DNA of 64,000 nucleotides, taken from positions 19,406,001 through 19,470,000 of the forward strand of contig CM082577.2 of NCBI GenBank assembly GCA_040954595.2, in the 5' to 3' direction. The stretch is from Balanoglossus misakiensis (Eukaryota; Hemichordata). The number at the start of each line of letters is the position of its first letter. Position 1 is the stretch's first letter. The notes under the pieces were generated by a model. That model was given only the letters and a program-made list of their open reading frames with translations. It was not told where the DNA came from and did not search any database. The position numbers were made by a program, and so were the translations under genes. Shown here in pieces: positions 20,753 through 31,394 of this stretch.

Positions 20753-21655
20753 GGGACCGTTCAGTTTTTACGGCCGACCCCCCTTCACCCAGGACCAAAA
20801 AATGATGCCCCCCCCCCCTTGACAGACCCAAAAATATGATGACCCCCCCCCACGCCCAAAACATTCGCCGTCCTGATCCTATGTACACTGTATGCAATAA
20901 AGGGAATGAGGCTCCTCACACCTCAATTATAAATTTCTTAAAGTATTATTGAAGTATATAATAGTATATCATTGCAATAAAGAAATCTATGAACAAATTA
21001 AAATGACAAGTCAATACAATAGTTGCAGGAATCGGTAAAACAAGAAAAGTGACGGGGGTCGGTGTGGGAGGGGGACAACCCCTCCCACATAAGAAAATTT
21101 TGTAAAATATGTAGCGTAAAGTTGCATTTTAATGAAGTCAAAAGCAAATTATCTCAATGTTTGGGAGGACCAATTTTACTTTTTGCCACTCCACTCAAAG
21201 TTAGAAGATTTGGCGTCATCTTCGCCATGACATCATTTAAAACTTCTAGTATATAGAAGATGCAGCGCGAAACTATCAGTTATGCAAAATGGTTTAAACA
21301 ATTATTCTCCTTTATGTATTCACTTTGTTAAATTTTATCATCGGTGGGTTTTGGGGTGGCAAGCAGTCTGCCCTGGTTCACTAGACAAACCAGCAAAAAA
21401 TGACATGTGGCGGATAATGAAGGGGGTGGGTGTGGGAGGGGGTATTTATTTGTAAAATAAAGGGTGCGAAACTGCAATTTTGTGGACTCAAAAGCAAAAG
21501 TTCGGTGGCGAAAGTATGTGACCTCCCCCCTAAACGTTTAAAAAAACCAGATGACCCCCCCCCCCCCTTGTGGACTTCAAAATTCAAGTGACCCCCCCCC
21601 CCCCCTTGGATTTTGCCGCCCCCCCCCCCCCCGGCCGTAAAAACTGAACGGTCCC
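20753..21655. mobile_element. Poly-C/G-rich MITE with TAA duplication (Harbinger-like), complete
   Basis: TAA at 20750-20752 and 21656-21658 flank ends GGGACCGTTCAGTTTTTACG and its inverse. Beside the ends are long C or G runs. The opposite arm of the host foldback (about 23053) is continuous at this point, reading TAG where TAA is duplicated here, which gives an empty site. TWA 3-bp duplications mark PIF/Harbinger elements. Frames inside (21062-21256 and 21381-21668) run through homopolymers and are not genes. Confidence 0.85.
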
Positions 21656-21683
21656 TAACCGACTCCAAATATGATGCGATTAA

Positions 21684-21836
21684 CTTGTCATAACGTCCGA
21701 ACCACTCGCGTTTGATTCATTTTTGTGTGTTTACATGTTGAGATCGCCATATTAAATATAAAGCTTACAGCGAGTTTATCTCCATGGGTAAACAAAAAAG
21801 TTTTAGAAAGCGAGCGGTTCGGACGTTAGGACAAGC
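21684..21836. mobile_element. Short hairpin MITE, 153 bp
   Basis: Inverted ends are CTTGTCATAACGTCCGAACC and CTTGTCCTAACGTCCGAACC (reverse complement of the right), followed by CTCGC on both. It is absent from the right arm of the host foldback, where AACTTGTCCCATGGACG is continuous. The target duplication is unclear because CTTGTC also occurs in the empty site. Confidence 0.7.
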
Positions 21837-21839
21837 ATG

Positions 21840-22985
21840 GACGTAAAAAGAGAAGGACTTAGGACTGTCCATTGAGCTATTGTTCAGGTGATGGTTGCCG
21901 CCGCTCCGTTATCTCCTAATACTCCGTAATACTTTAATCGGATTATACCCGTAATTTATTCAAGAGTGGGTTCGGGTACTATATTCGGTACTGTTCGGGT
22001 GTTTCCGTTGGAGTCAATTGATCATATAAACATCAGGCTGCATGGAACGCGCATGTGCGTGACCTTTGACTTTGAACCATCGAGGAGATTTGGCCCGTAT
22101 GCACCAAATCTACGCTGAAAAAAACATGAATTGCGTCTTTGGCCAAGCTGGTAGCTCTTGTCATGTAGTCCACAAATTACAACATACATTAAAGGTTTTA
22201 TGCCGATCGAACAGATATTGTAGGCACCGTTTGGTTTACCGGCAATTCCACTCGAAGTCGACGATTGTGGACGCGATCATTTAACGTGTAATCCTATGGC
22301 GATAAAGTAACCGCACATCGCGAAAATTGGCAAAATCCGAACGTGGATAGCGAAAATGGCCATGTGCTTCTGCCTATAAGACGCACATTTTCTGAAAGTT
22401 TATTGCTTCGTCTCCACTTTACTGCAAAAATTAGACGTAGGACCCTTGTACTTTTAACGTGAGAGTGATTTTAAAATGTCTTGTTTTTGAAAATGCTTTG
22501 ATGGTTTACGTGTAATCCTATGGCGATAGAGTAACCGCACTTCGCGAAAATTGGCAAAATCCGAACGTGGATAGTGAAAATGGCCATGTGCTCCTGCATA
22601 TAAGACGCACATTTTCTGAAAGTTTATTGCTTCGTCTCCTCTTAAATGCAAAAATTAGACGTAGGACCCTTGAACTTTTAAAGTGAGAGTGATTTTAAAA
22701 TGTCTTGTTTTTTTAGCATGCTTATAAAGATCGGTTCGCCATTTGGTCAAATATGCGTCGATTTTTTCTGTTTTCACTTCTTTATGTCAGTTACATCGAG
22801 ACAAAAAAATGGTGATAATTTTACAGTAATTTACCACTTCTGTGTGACTTAAACAGCAAGTTTTCGTGAGTACTGCTGAGAGCACCCGAGGGGGTGTGTC
22901 ACTGCGTACGTTGACACCGGCAACGGTCACCCGACGTCAAAGGACAGCGTAGACAAAGCGAATACAATAGGTGTGAATGGGCTTA
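21840..22985. other. Central single-copy part of the SAM foldback
   Basis: Apart from the 224-bp duplication I see no domain-bearing frame. The 72-aa frame at 22066-22284 (plus) is not recognisable. It may be a remnant of an autonomous element's interior. Confidence 0.4.
22285..22720 (+). repeat. Tandem duplication, unit 224 bp, in the foldback centre
   Basis: CGTGTAATCCTATGGCGATA begins at 22285 and again at 22509, with matching sequence to about 22720. The units differ at scattered sites, so this duplication is older than the arm duplication. No coding frame is shared between the units. Confidence 0.85.
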
Positions 22986-23227
22986 AGCGGCAGTCCTAAG
23001 TCCTTCTCTTTTTACGTCCATGGGACAAGTTAATCGCATCATATTTGGAGTCGGCTAGGGGGCAGAAGTAGACAGGGAAAGGATTTTGCTTCGATAAAAT
23101 CGAATTTCGGCCGAAAAAGCTGCAGTCCGGATCCGGACCGCAGAAGCACCAGTTTTTTCTATGGCGCCTTGCAGGGCTGTGGTGGAGGCTGTGTAACGCC
23201 GGGAACAACACAGACCTGTACGCAGAG

Positions 23228-23422
23228 CTAGGCCGGTGACGGCTGAGTTGCTTCCTTGCAAAGGTCTCGGAGTCGCACTCGATCACCTGCTCTTGTAACT
23301 CCCAATCTCTTTATTTCCCCTTCCGTCATGGAGAGAACGGTGGGAGCTTCAATCCGCTCATATTTGAACCTCTCTACCAACGTTGCCAAATTTATTTCGT
23401 GCAATATTGCCTCGATATCCAT
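23228..23422 (-). CDS. SAM-domain small protein, right arm (inverted copy)
   Basis: The 64-codon frame is identical in protein to 20386-20580, on the other strand, with the same start context and stop. Upstream, one residue of the alternative longer reading differs (Ser for Phe), and a 1-bp indel lies in the downstream shared module. The SAM core is intact (LGVTRAGDRVRLRDLC). Two intact copies suggest either very recent duplication or gene conversion between the arms. Expression is not shown. Confidence 0.6.
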   Translation of the reverse strand: MDIEAILHEINLATLVERFKYERIEAPTVLSMTEGEIKRLGVTRAGDRVRLRDLCKEATQPSPA

Positions 23423-23544
23423 CTCTTTCGACTGCGACTGCCAGAGACGCGCAAAACAAACAGAAAATGGCCGACAATAAAATTGTGCGCCCTCTAGTGA
23501 GGTAGTAAACAAGTAAATAATAATAATACTTGCAAAGTGTCATA

Positions 23545-24396
23545 TAATCGTACTACTTCAACATTAAATACTACTATTTCTTTATAATATATTAACGAAT
23601 CAAAATATAATCGTACTACTTCAACATTAAATACTACTATTTATTTATAATATATTAACGAATCAAAATATAATCGTACTACTTCAACATTAAATACTAC
23701 TATTTATTTATAATATATTAACGAATCAAAATATAATCGTACTACTTCAACATTAAATACTACTATTTATTTATAATATATTAACGAATCAAAATATAAT
23801 CGTACTACTTCAACATTAAATACTACTATTTATTTATAATATATTAACGAATCAAAATATAATCGTACTACTTCAACATTAAATACTACTATTTATTTAT
23901 AATATATTAACGAATCAAAATATAATCGTACTACTTCAACATTAAATACTACTATTTATTTATAATATATTAACGAATCAAAATATAATCGTACTACTTC
24001 AACATTAAATACTACTATTTATTTATAATATATTAACGAATCAAAATATAATCGTACTACTTCAACATTAAATACTACTATTTATTTATAATATATTAAC
24101 GAATCAAAATATAATCGTACTACTTCAACATTAAATACTACTATTTATTTATAATATATTAACGAATCAAAATATAATCGTACTACTTCAACATTAAATA
24201 CTACTATTTATTTATAATATATTAACGAATCAAAATATAATCGTACTACTTCAACATTAAATACTACTATTTATTTATAATATATTAACGAATCAAAATA
24301 TAATCGTACTACTTCAACATTAAATACTACTATTTATTTATAATATATTAACGAATCAAAATATAATCGTACTACTTCAACATTAAATACTACTAT
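23545..24396 (-). repeat. 63-bp tandem array, right arm, about 13.5 copies
   Basis: Inverse of the left array and the same unit. The arms differ in copy number (about 13.5 against 8.5), showing unequal expansion after the arms formed. One boundary unit near 23578 reads CTTTATAATATATT. Confidence 0.95.
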
Positions 24397-25129
24397 TGCT
24401 ATACTTAAGACCCCTGAGGCTTGCCATAAAGGACTACTGCAACCCGCCTGATAATGAGATCTCCACAACATTACGTAATGATGGTCAAAGTCCGATGCCC
24501 CAGTGTTCGTCCTCAGCCCATCAAAAAATGCGAAAAATATTACAAAAATCTTCTTCTCAAAATCGACGTGGCCTAGGACCTTGAAATTTGGCACAGGGGA
24601 TTTTGGCCACATGGTCTACAAAAATCGCGAAAAGAATGTACATGCCCCCATTAACGTGCAAATTAGATCAATTTGAAAATTTCGCTCGATCATAGCCACC
24701 AAGTCACGTGACTAATTACAAATTCAAAGGGCAGGTGCACTAATACTCATGGGCCCCAACCACCGTGCCAAGTTTCATAGGCGTAGAACCAGGGATTTTT
24801 GAGCAAAACGGGAGCAAAAAAACGACTCAAGAGGAAAGAAGAAAAACTCTAGCAATAACAGAAGGGGACCAAGCGTCTGAGGCACAGTTTCCGGCGTTAT
24901 GCAGGTCTACACTTCTAGCTCCACGACTACAGTAAACCACAGTGCTGCTTTGTTCCTGTCCCTGTGTGGTTTGTGGAGTGACCGTGGTAAGATCAAAACT
25001 AAAGACCTCTCTCACATGCCGCATTCTCTTGATACCATCAAATCTGGTAGATCCTCCATTCACATTATATGGAACTTGGCATTTGTGTGTGTGTGTTGTG
25101 TGTGTGTGTGGGAGGGGAGATTGGGCTAA

Positions 25130-25803
25130 GGGACCGTTCAGTTTTTACGGCCTGAGGGGGGGGGGGGGGGGGAGGGTCGGCAAAATCCAGGGGGGGGGGT
25201 CAATTAAATTGTGAAGTCCAAAAGGGGGGGGTCATCTGTTTTCTTTAAACGTTTAGTGGGGGGGGGGGTTACATACTTTTGACACATAACTTTTGCTTTT
25301 TGAGTCAACAAAATTGCAGTTTCGCGCCCTTTATTTTACAAAATTTTCTCATGTGAGAGGGGGACACCCCCTCCCACACCCACCCCCTCCATTCTTCGCC
25401 ACAATTCATTTATTGGCTGGTTTGTCTAGTGTACGAGGGCCGACTCCTCCCCAATATTGAGTTAATTTGCTTTTGAGTTCATTAAAATGCAACTTTGAGC
25501 ACCGTTTTTTACATCCCCTCCCACACCAACCCCCGCCACTTTTCTTGTTTTACCAATCCTACTAGCCTAGTCCTAGCCGTATTTTGTCTGCTTTGCTTCA
25601 AAAACTACCGCCTGCCAACTATTGTATTGACTTGTCATTTTAATTTATTCATAATTCATTCTTATTGCAACGATATACTATAATTATATACTTCAATTAC
25701 TTTAAGAAATTTAGAATTGAGGTGTGGGAACCCTCATTCCCTATAATGCATACAGTGTACATAGGATCAGGACGGAGAATGTTTTCGGAGTGGGGGGGGG
25801 GGG
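25130..25803 (+). mobile_element. Poly-G-rich Harbinger-like MITE, truncated copy
   Basis: TAA at 25127-25129 precedes GGGACCGTTCAGTTTTTACG. The interior matches the MITE at 20753-21655 read in the opposite sense. The copy stops at a G run at about 25803, where a fragment of the foldback family of 56300-57518 begins. Small frames here (for example 24942-25214) run through G tracts and are not genes. Confidence 0.75.
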
Positions 25804-26212
25804 GATCGTGGCGACAGAATCTCACCCTAAGACGGCCTTGCACAAATGTAATCGATTCTCTAACAATTTTACTGCGACTTTTTGTCACGTCTTTTACGTT
25901 TTGTTGGCCGGTGGAATATAGAGGTTCAGTCGTCACGCTGAACTGGCTCGAAACCATTCCCCACGCTGATTCGACTCTTGCGCCCGGGATATATGTCTGT
26001 GGTAGTTCCATAGTAACAGCCGCAAGGGGCCAGGTCATGTGATTGTGGGATGCCTATCGTTTGCTATAAGACGCCTTCTGATTGGTTTACTCACCCAGTA
26101 AATCCCGTAGATTTCAACGGGAGCTCCAGTGAGAGTTGGTCAGATGTAGTGTGAGGCGACAGCATAAAAAAAACCAAGTCGCCATTCCCTACATCTGATT
26201 TTAATCAGATTG
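25804..26212 (+). repeat. Fragment of the 56300-57518 foldback family (one arm)
   Basis: Matches the reverse complement of about 56300-56710: GATCGTGGCGACAGAATCTC, GGTTCAGTCGTCACGCTGAA, AGTGAGAGTTGGTCAGATGT, ending CATCTGATTTTAATCAGATT. Only one arm is present, and the left edge abuts the G run of the preceding MITE. The overlapping frames at 25665-26042 and 25697-26038 on both strands reflect repeat sequence. Confidence 0.8.
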
Positions 26213-26460
26213 GGGTAGGGGGTACTATATTCTCTCCTTAATAAAATAAAACTAGCATGAAATTACATAAAACTTATGATTTTAGAAAGCTTAGACACTG
26301 CTCTTTATGGGAAGCACAAACTTTAATTTTTGTAAATTATTTTGTGAATATTTAATTAGATTATTTTTTATTTAATTTTTTTGGTAATTTTGAGAGTGAT
26401 TTTCTTTTTTTGAAGCAAATTTTTGACAGCTTTTTAGGTTTGGATTATTTAATTCTATAA

Positions 26461-27629
26461 GGGACCGTTCAGTTTTTACGGCCGGGGGGGGGGGGGGGGG
26501 GCGGCAAGTTTGGGTCATCGGTTTTCAAAATCAGGCCGACCCCCCCCCCCTTCACCCAGCACCAAAAAATGATGACCCCCCCCCTTTGACAGACCCAAAA
26601 ATATGATGACCCCCCCCCCACGCTGAAAACATTCGCCGTCCTGATCCTATGCACACTGTACAATAAAGGGAATGAGACTCCTCACACTTCAATTATAAAT
26701 TTCTTAAAGTAAGTATATAATAGTATATTGTTGCAATAAAAAAATCTATGAACAAAATAAAATGACAAGTCAATACAATATTTGTTAGTATTGGCAAAAC
26801 AAGAAAAGTGGCGGGGGTGGGGGGGGGTGGCAAGTTTGGGTCATCGGTTTTCAAAATCAGGCCGACCCCCCCTAAGAAAATTTTGTAAAATACGGTGCTC
26901 AAAGTTGCATTTTAATGAACTCAAAAGCAAATTAACTCAATGTTAGGCAGGACAAATTTTAATTTTGCCACTCCACTCAAAGTAAGCATCAGGGTGGGGT
27001 GGGAAGAAGTCTGCCCCGGTACACTAGACAAACCAACGAATAAATGATATGTGGCGAAGAATGGAGGGGGTGGGTGTAGAAAGAAAATTGTGTAAAATAT
27101 GTAGCTCAAAGTTGCATTTTTATGAACTCAAAAGCAAATTATCTCAATGTTTGGGAGGACCAATTTTACTTTTTGCCACTCCACTCAAAGTTAGAAGATT
27201 TGACGTCATCTTCGTCATGACATCATGTATTAAACTTCTAGTATATAGAAGATGCAGCACGAAACTATCAGTTATGTGAAATGGTTTAAACGATTATTCT
27301 CCTTTATGTATTTACTTTGTTAAACAAATATTATCATCGGTGGGGTTGGGGTGGCAAGCACTCTGCCCTGGTACACTAGACAAACCAGCAAAAAATGTGG
27401 CGGAGAATGAAGGGGGTGGGTGTGGGAGGGGGTGTCCCCCTCCCACATTAGAAAATTTTGTAAAATAAAGGGTGCGAAACTGCAATTTTGTTAACTCAAA
27501 AGCAAAAGTTCGGTGGTAAAAGTATGTGACCCCCCCCCTAAACGTTTAAAAAACCCAGATGACCCCCCCCCCCTTGTGGACTTCAAAATTTAAGTGACCC
27601 CCCCCCCTGGATTTTGCCGCCCCCCCCCC
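26461..27629 (+). mobile_element. Poly-C/G-rich Harbinger-like MITE, copy lacking right terminus
   Basis: TAA (26458-26460) then GGGACCGTTCAGTTTTTACG. The interior holds repeated blocks such as AAGCAAATTATCTCAATGTT and CACTAGACAAACCA, seen two to three times, so the element grew by internal duplication. The expected right end after the last C run (27629) is absent. Confidence 0.75.
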
Positions 27630-29155
27630 TCATCATGCGTGATCCAGGGTCATGACCTTTTGTCAGTGTAGACACAGTGGAGGGACTGTGGTGTAGACTA
27701 GCGCATTGCTTTTCGACCTCAAACCATCTCAAAAATCAGTTTGTTTGTGTGTGTGACAGAAAAGTAATATACATGCACTCCTGGAAAATCCTGAAAACTA
27801 ACTTGGAAACTTTTTTGTCGTGTAATTATTCATTGTTTTTCCAGATAAAAGGTTGAGGTTTCGATCTTTTGTGGTTTCGTTGTGCGCGCGCGTATATTCA
27901 CTGTGTATATGTAGCAGTTTGGCATGAATCGTTTGCGCGCACACGACGTCGACTCTACCACTACATAGTACCAGGCCGCAGACCAGGAACTGGCGACCCG
28001 CCGTTTGTTTCCAACGCCAAATTTGATTCTAATGTTGAATTTCCGAGAAAACAATTTATCTGACCTGTAGTTTTCTTGGCTCACTTACGTTTTAATTTGG
28101 AAACTTTTAAAAAAATCATACGCCACCGTCTTGATGACTGGCCCCTATTTTAATAATGGTTTCGTCGTTTCGCAAAGTATAACTAGCCTAACTAGCGTAC
28201 CCTTGAAGTCACTCACATAAACTGAACAATGGTGATTGGGTGTATTAAAGTTTTTTAATATTTATGTTGATCAGTTGAGTATGATGTTGTCTAACTCTAA
28301 AAGAGGTTGTCATGATATTTTATTTAATGACAAAAAGACCAACTGTATGTGCATCAAATATGATTCTTCTATGATCCTCGCATTCCATCTGTTTATCTTA
28401 ATGGAGTTAAACTAGCATTTGTAACAAAGAAAAAGCATCTGTATTTACCCTCAACAATCATCTCCATGATGATGATGATATTGAGCGACAGATGCAATGT
28501 TTCTATGTTTCAGCTAACATGCTTAAACCCTGGTGCGGGTTATAAAAGGCCCCCCAAATCAGTGGTGAATCTTAATGCCGTTTGACTGACATCAGGCAAC
28601 ACCAACAATCTTGGCTCTACGAAAATCGGCCAAAACAGGTCCAAGTATAAAGAATTTCACCACACCACGATAGTAGTTGGCTTTATAAACACACACAACG
28701 CCACTATGTTAGTTGTTACTAGTTTGACCCTTGACCTCACTACCCACAATGCTTTGCCTGTGGCGTAGCTTTCTCTCTCTCTGCTCGTCCGCCATCTTGT
28801 AACTAGCGGTATAGTGCATTCGTAATAAAACCGTTCATGTTATCGACCTTACGTGCCTGGTTGTAGTCTTTGCTGGTGTCTGACAACACAGTGGTTGTGT
28901 CCACGTTGGCGCAACATAAAGTTATCGACGAAAAAGTACACGAGCTTTTGAAACAACGATGATTTTGGGAGAAATCTGGCTTCAGAGCTTTTCAGAATGG
29001 ATCGCGTCCCTGGGAAACACGCCATTCAAACAGCTGTCAATCTTTCAGAGACGCGCAGAGGTGTTTATTTGCGATGTACATGAGATCAATTACACTACAA
29101 ACAAAGAGTAGATGCTTTGAGAGATCTTAGTTGTCCCAACTTTGCCGCAATTATG
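27630..29155. other. TBL3 intron, no gene recognised
   Basis: Mostly unannotated sequence. It includes a possible LTR remnant at 28707-28888 and a GATGATGATGAT run near 28470. Frames at 27830-28084 and 27869-28063 overlap on opposite strands and lack recognisable domains. Confidence 0.5.
28707..28888 (+). mobile_element. Possible solo LTR or LTR remnant
   Basis: Starts TGTTAGTTGTTACT and ends TCTGACAACA, contains GCCATCTTG (YY1-like) and AATAAAA at about 28823 in the right place for an LTR polyadenylation signal. No 5-bp duplication flanks it, so this is tentative. Confidence 0.3.
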
Positions 29156-29160
29156 GACAG

Positions 29161-29342
29161 TGTTTCAAGCTGGTGTTTATAATGCCATCAGGCATTAATA
29201 GACAAAAGACAGGAGTTGTGAACAGACAACTTTTAATGAACCGCCATCTTAGAAGAATGTACTAGAACACAACAGTGACGTCATCATGAGCCTCACTTTG
29301 GGGTCACGGCATTATTTAAGATGCACTGTACATAATGCAACA
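29161..29342 (-). repeat. 3' LTR of the Gypsy element
   Basis: On the minus strand it runs TGTTGCATTATG ... GCTTGAAACA. It contains TGACGTCA (perfect CRE, 29277-29284) and AAGATGGCGG (YY1-like). It differs from the 5' LTR at about 29189 and 29316. Confidence 0.95.
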
Positions 29343-29355
29343 CCCTTTCTCTTTT
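29343..29355 (-). other. Polypurine tract of the Gypsy element
   Basis: Minus strand AAAAGAGAAAGGG directly upstream of the 3' LTR, the expected primer for plus-strand DNA synthesis. Confidence 0.85.
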
Positions 29356-29796
29356 GAAAGAGAAACAAAAAGACTGAGAGTCTGGCAAGTGTCTCTTTAA
29401 AAGTCCTACGCAACAACACTTAAGCAAACTTCGAACTTTGAGAGAAAACACGTTTGTCAAAAATCAGAACACTGGAACTTCAAAACGACATGAGAAACAC
29501 TATCAATCTTGCTGCATGCTTGAAAGAGCGTCCGTATAAGCAGCAATCAAACAAATCAAGTGTCAAATGTTATTTGGTATAGTCACTCAAATAAACAGGT
29601 GGTTTGATAGTGAGACCACTCCTAGACTACATGGGAGTTGTTTGTGGTGTAGACAACTTCGCGGGGAGTGTTGACATCACTGGAGAACATACAGGTGTTT
29701 TCTCAGTATAATGGGACTGTACAGGCTTTGAAACACAAGTCATCGGAGATTTCTGTTGCGTTGAGCTGTACAGAGTGCTAGTTGGGTTGACTGGCA

Positions 29797-30450
29797 TCAC
29801 ACTCTGCTCGGTGGTTTGCTGGTTTTCTTCAGATGTGCTCTGTTGCGTCTGTATGTCACATCTGAGGTTTCCACTTCATAAGATCTTTCATCGAGATGAC
29901 GAGACACAACTGCTTTCTGCCATTCTTTCCGTCCGAGGGTGAATGGTTTCATTCTGACTACATCTCCTTCCTCCAATGGTTTCAGATCACTGGTATTTCG
30001 GTTGTAGTATGACGCTTGTCTTATCTGTTTCTGCTGTAGGTTTCCCCTCTCCAGGGCTGGATTTACTGCTCTAGGCTGTAATAGGTTACCCTTTGTTGGG
30101 AGTAGTGTTCTGGTTCTCCTGTTCATCAGGAGTTGAACTGGACTTGAACTCATTCCTTGAGTCGGTGTGTTACGCTGGTCCAACAGTGCGAGGTACTTGT
30201 CGCTATTGGCTTTGGCGGACTTTCTCAGTATGTTTTTCACTTTCTTGACGGCTGATTCCACTTTTCCGTTCGCCTTGCTGTTGTATTGGCTGGTAGTCAC
30301 ATGTTCAAAGTCCCACTGTTTTGCAAATGTTGCAAACTCGTCGGCAATATACTGCGGGCCATTGTCCGAGATCAGCTGTTCAGGTATTCCATGTCGTGCG
30401 AAATGACATTTCGTTGCTCTAATCACTGTTGACGACTTGGTATTTGGCAA
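29797..30450 (-). pseudogene. Integrase, C-terminal part of the catalytic core and tail
   Basis: The frame carries the second catalytic Asp in LISDNGPQY and the catalytic Glu in ANGKVESAVK with exactly 35 residues between them, the D,D-35-E arrangement of Ty3/Gypsy integrases. A C-terminal segment with 'GDVVRMKPF' follows, resembling the GPY/F-type module. The first Asp lies upstream in the frame at 30476-31108, separated by a 1-nt frameshift near 30470. The frame ends at 29797, well before the 3' LTR. Not functional as it stands. Confidence 0.9.
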
Positions 30451-30475
30451 CTTATCAAGCTCATAGTAGTCGCTG

Positions 30476-31108
30476 TTAGTAGTAATCTACAGTTACCAGG
30501 TACTCTTCATTGTTGTATGTAAACAAATCAGATGCCACCTTTTGCCATGGTCGCTGGGGAATCTCATGGCTCATCAAAGTTTCCTTCGGCTGGGCAGTTT
30601 CAAAGGATCGACAGATTTCACATGAGGAGATGTGATTCTTGATGTCTGAGGTCATTCTTGGCCAGTGTAGGCATTCACGGGCTCTACGTAGACAACCGTC
30701 TATCCCAAGATGTGATGAATGAATACGATTCATCATATCTTTTCTCAAACTCTGGGGGATGATGACTCTTTCTCCTCTGAAGATAAGGCCATCTTGAACG
30801 GATAGTTCATCTCTCAGGTTGAAGTATGGTATGACCTGTGTAGGAAGCAGTTCCTTAGTCTCAGGCCATCCCTGAAGGACCGCACTTCTCAGCATTCGTA
30901 GGGCTTCATCTTGCTCAGTAGCACTGCGTATTTCAGTCAATCGTTCCTGACGTATGGGTAGGAAACCAACCATGTTGACTCTATCAAACATAGTTTCCAT
31001 AGTGACGTCAGTGGGTAGATACGCTCTGGATAAAGTATCCGCAAGATACATCTCTTTGCCTTTCTTGTAGACAATGTTCACATCATAGTTCTGCACGCGA
31101 ATCATCAT
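30476..31108 (-). pseudogene. RNase H end and integrase N-terminal part
   Basis: The start of this frame is the end of the RNase H region (KKGKEMYLADTLSRAYLP is the usual closing motif). An H2C2 zinc-binding domain follows (HSSHLGIDG ... SSCEIC) and then the first catalytic Asp (VASDLFTYNNEEYLVTVDYY). Integration needs this domain together with the downstream core. The frame ends in a stop caused by the frameshift near 30470. Confidence 0.9.
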
Positions 31109-31394
31109 ACGTTGCAGTCTCTTCGGCGCTTTATGTAATGCTTTCTTCTAGATCATTTCTAGTGGTTTGTGGTCGCTATACACTGTGGTGTGACGGCCAT
31201 ATGTGTAGTCATGGAATTTCTCCAGTGCGTAGACTACAGCTAACATTTCCTTTTCTATTTGTGCATACTTGACTTCAGTCGGCGTCAATGCTCTGCTGGC
31301 ATACGCAATAGGTCTTCCATCTTGCATGATGGCTGCACCAAGACCAGACTGGCTGCTGTCACACTGTATTTCCAGATTTTTGTCAGGATTGTAT
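31109..31394 (-). pseudogene. RNase H region, no long open frame
   Basis: Translation in the frame offset from the RT frame gives IQCDSSQSGLGAAIMQDG, then IEKEMLAVVYALEKF and VYSDHKPLEMI, all standard Gypsy RNase H motifs. TAG at 31148-31150 interrupts it, and a frameshift near 31397 separates it from the RT. Confidence 0.85.

Larger units (their letters stand above)
19695..24428. mobile_element. 4.7-kb foldback transposon with SAM-domain ORFs in both arms
   Basis: The ends are perfect inverted repeats starting TATGGCAAGCCTCAGGGG, followed by 63-bp tandem arrays, then about 0.75-kb inner arms that are nearly identical in inverse orientation (20270-20750 plus part of 21659-21870 against 22985-23535). 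The 6-bp direct repeat AAGGAC flanks the element at 19689-19694 and 24429-24434. The uninterrupted site CCAAGGACTACTGC is present in family A copies at about 63358 (plus) and 180 (minus). Each arm carries one SAM-domain ORF. The left arm took two later insertions (20753-21655 and 21684-21836). No transposase is seen, so it is probably mobilised in trans. The superfamily is not assigned; 6-bp duplications are reported for few groups. Confidence 0.9.
18121..24885 (+). repeat. Family A copy b, interrupted by the SAM-ORF foldback
   Basis: Family A runs from 18121 (TTAAAGCTACAAGCAGC) to 19694 and resumes at 24435. Its 3' end near 24868 is a degenerate hairpin (GGGGACCAAGCGTCTGAGG). The interruption at 19695-24428 is a single insertion because copies a and c are continuous at the same point. 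The 83-codon frame at 18499-18750, also seen in copies a and c, has no known domain. Confidence 0.8.
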
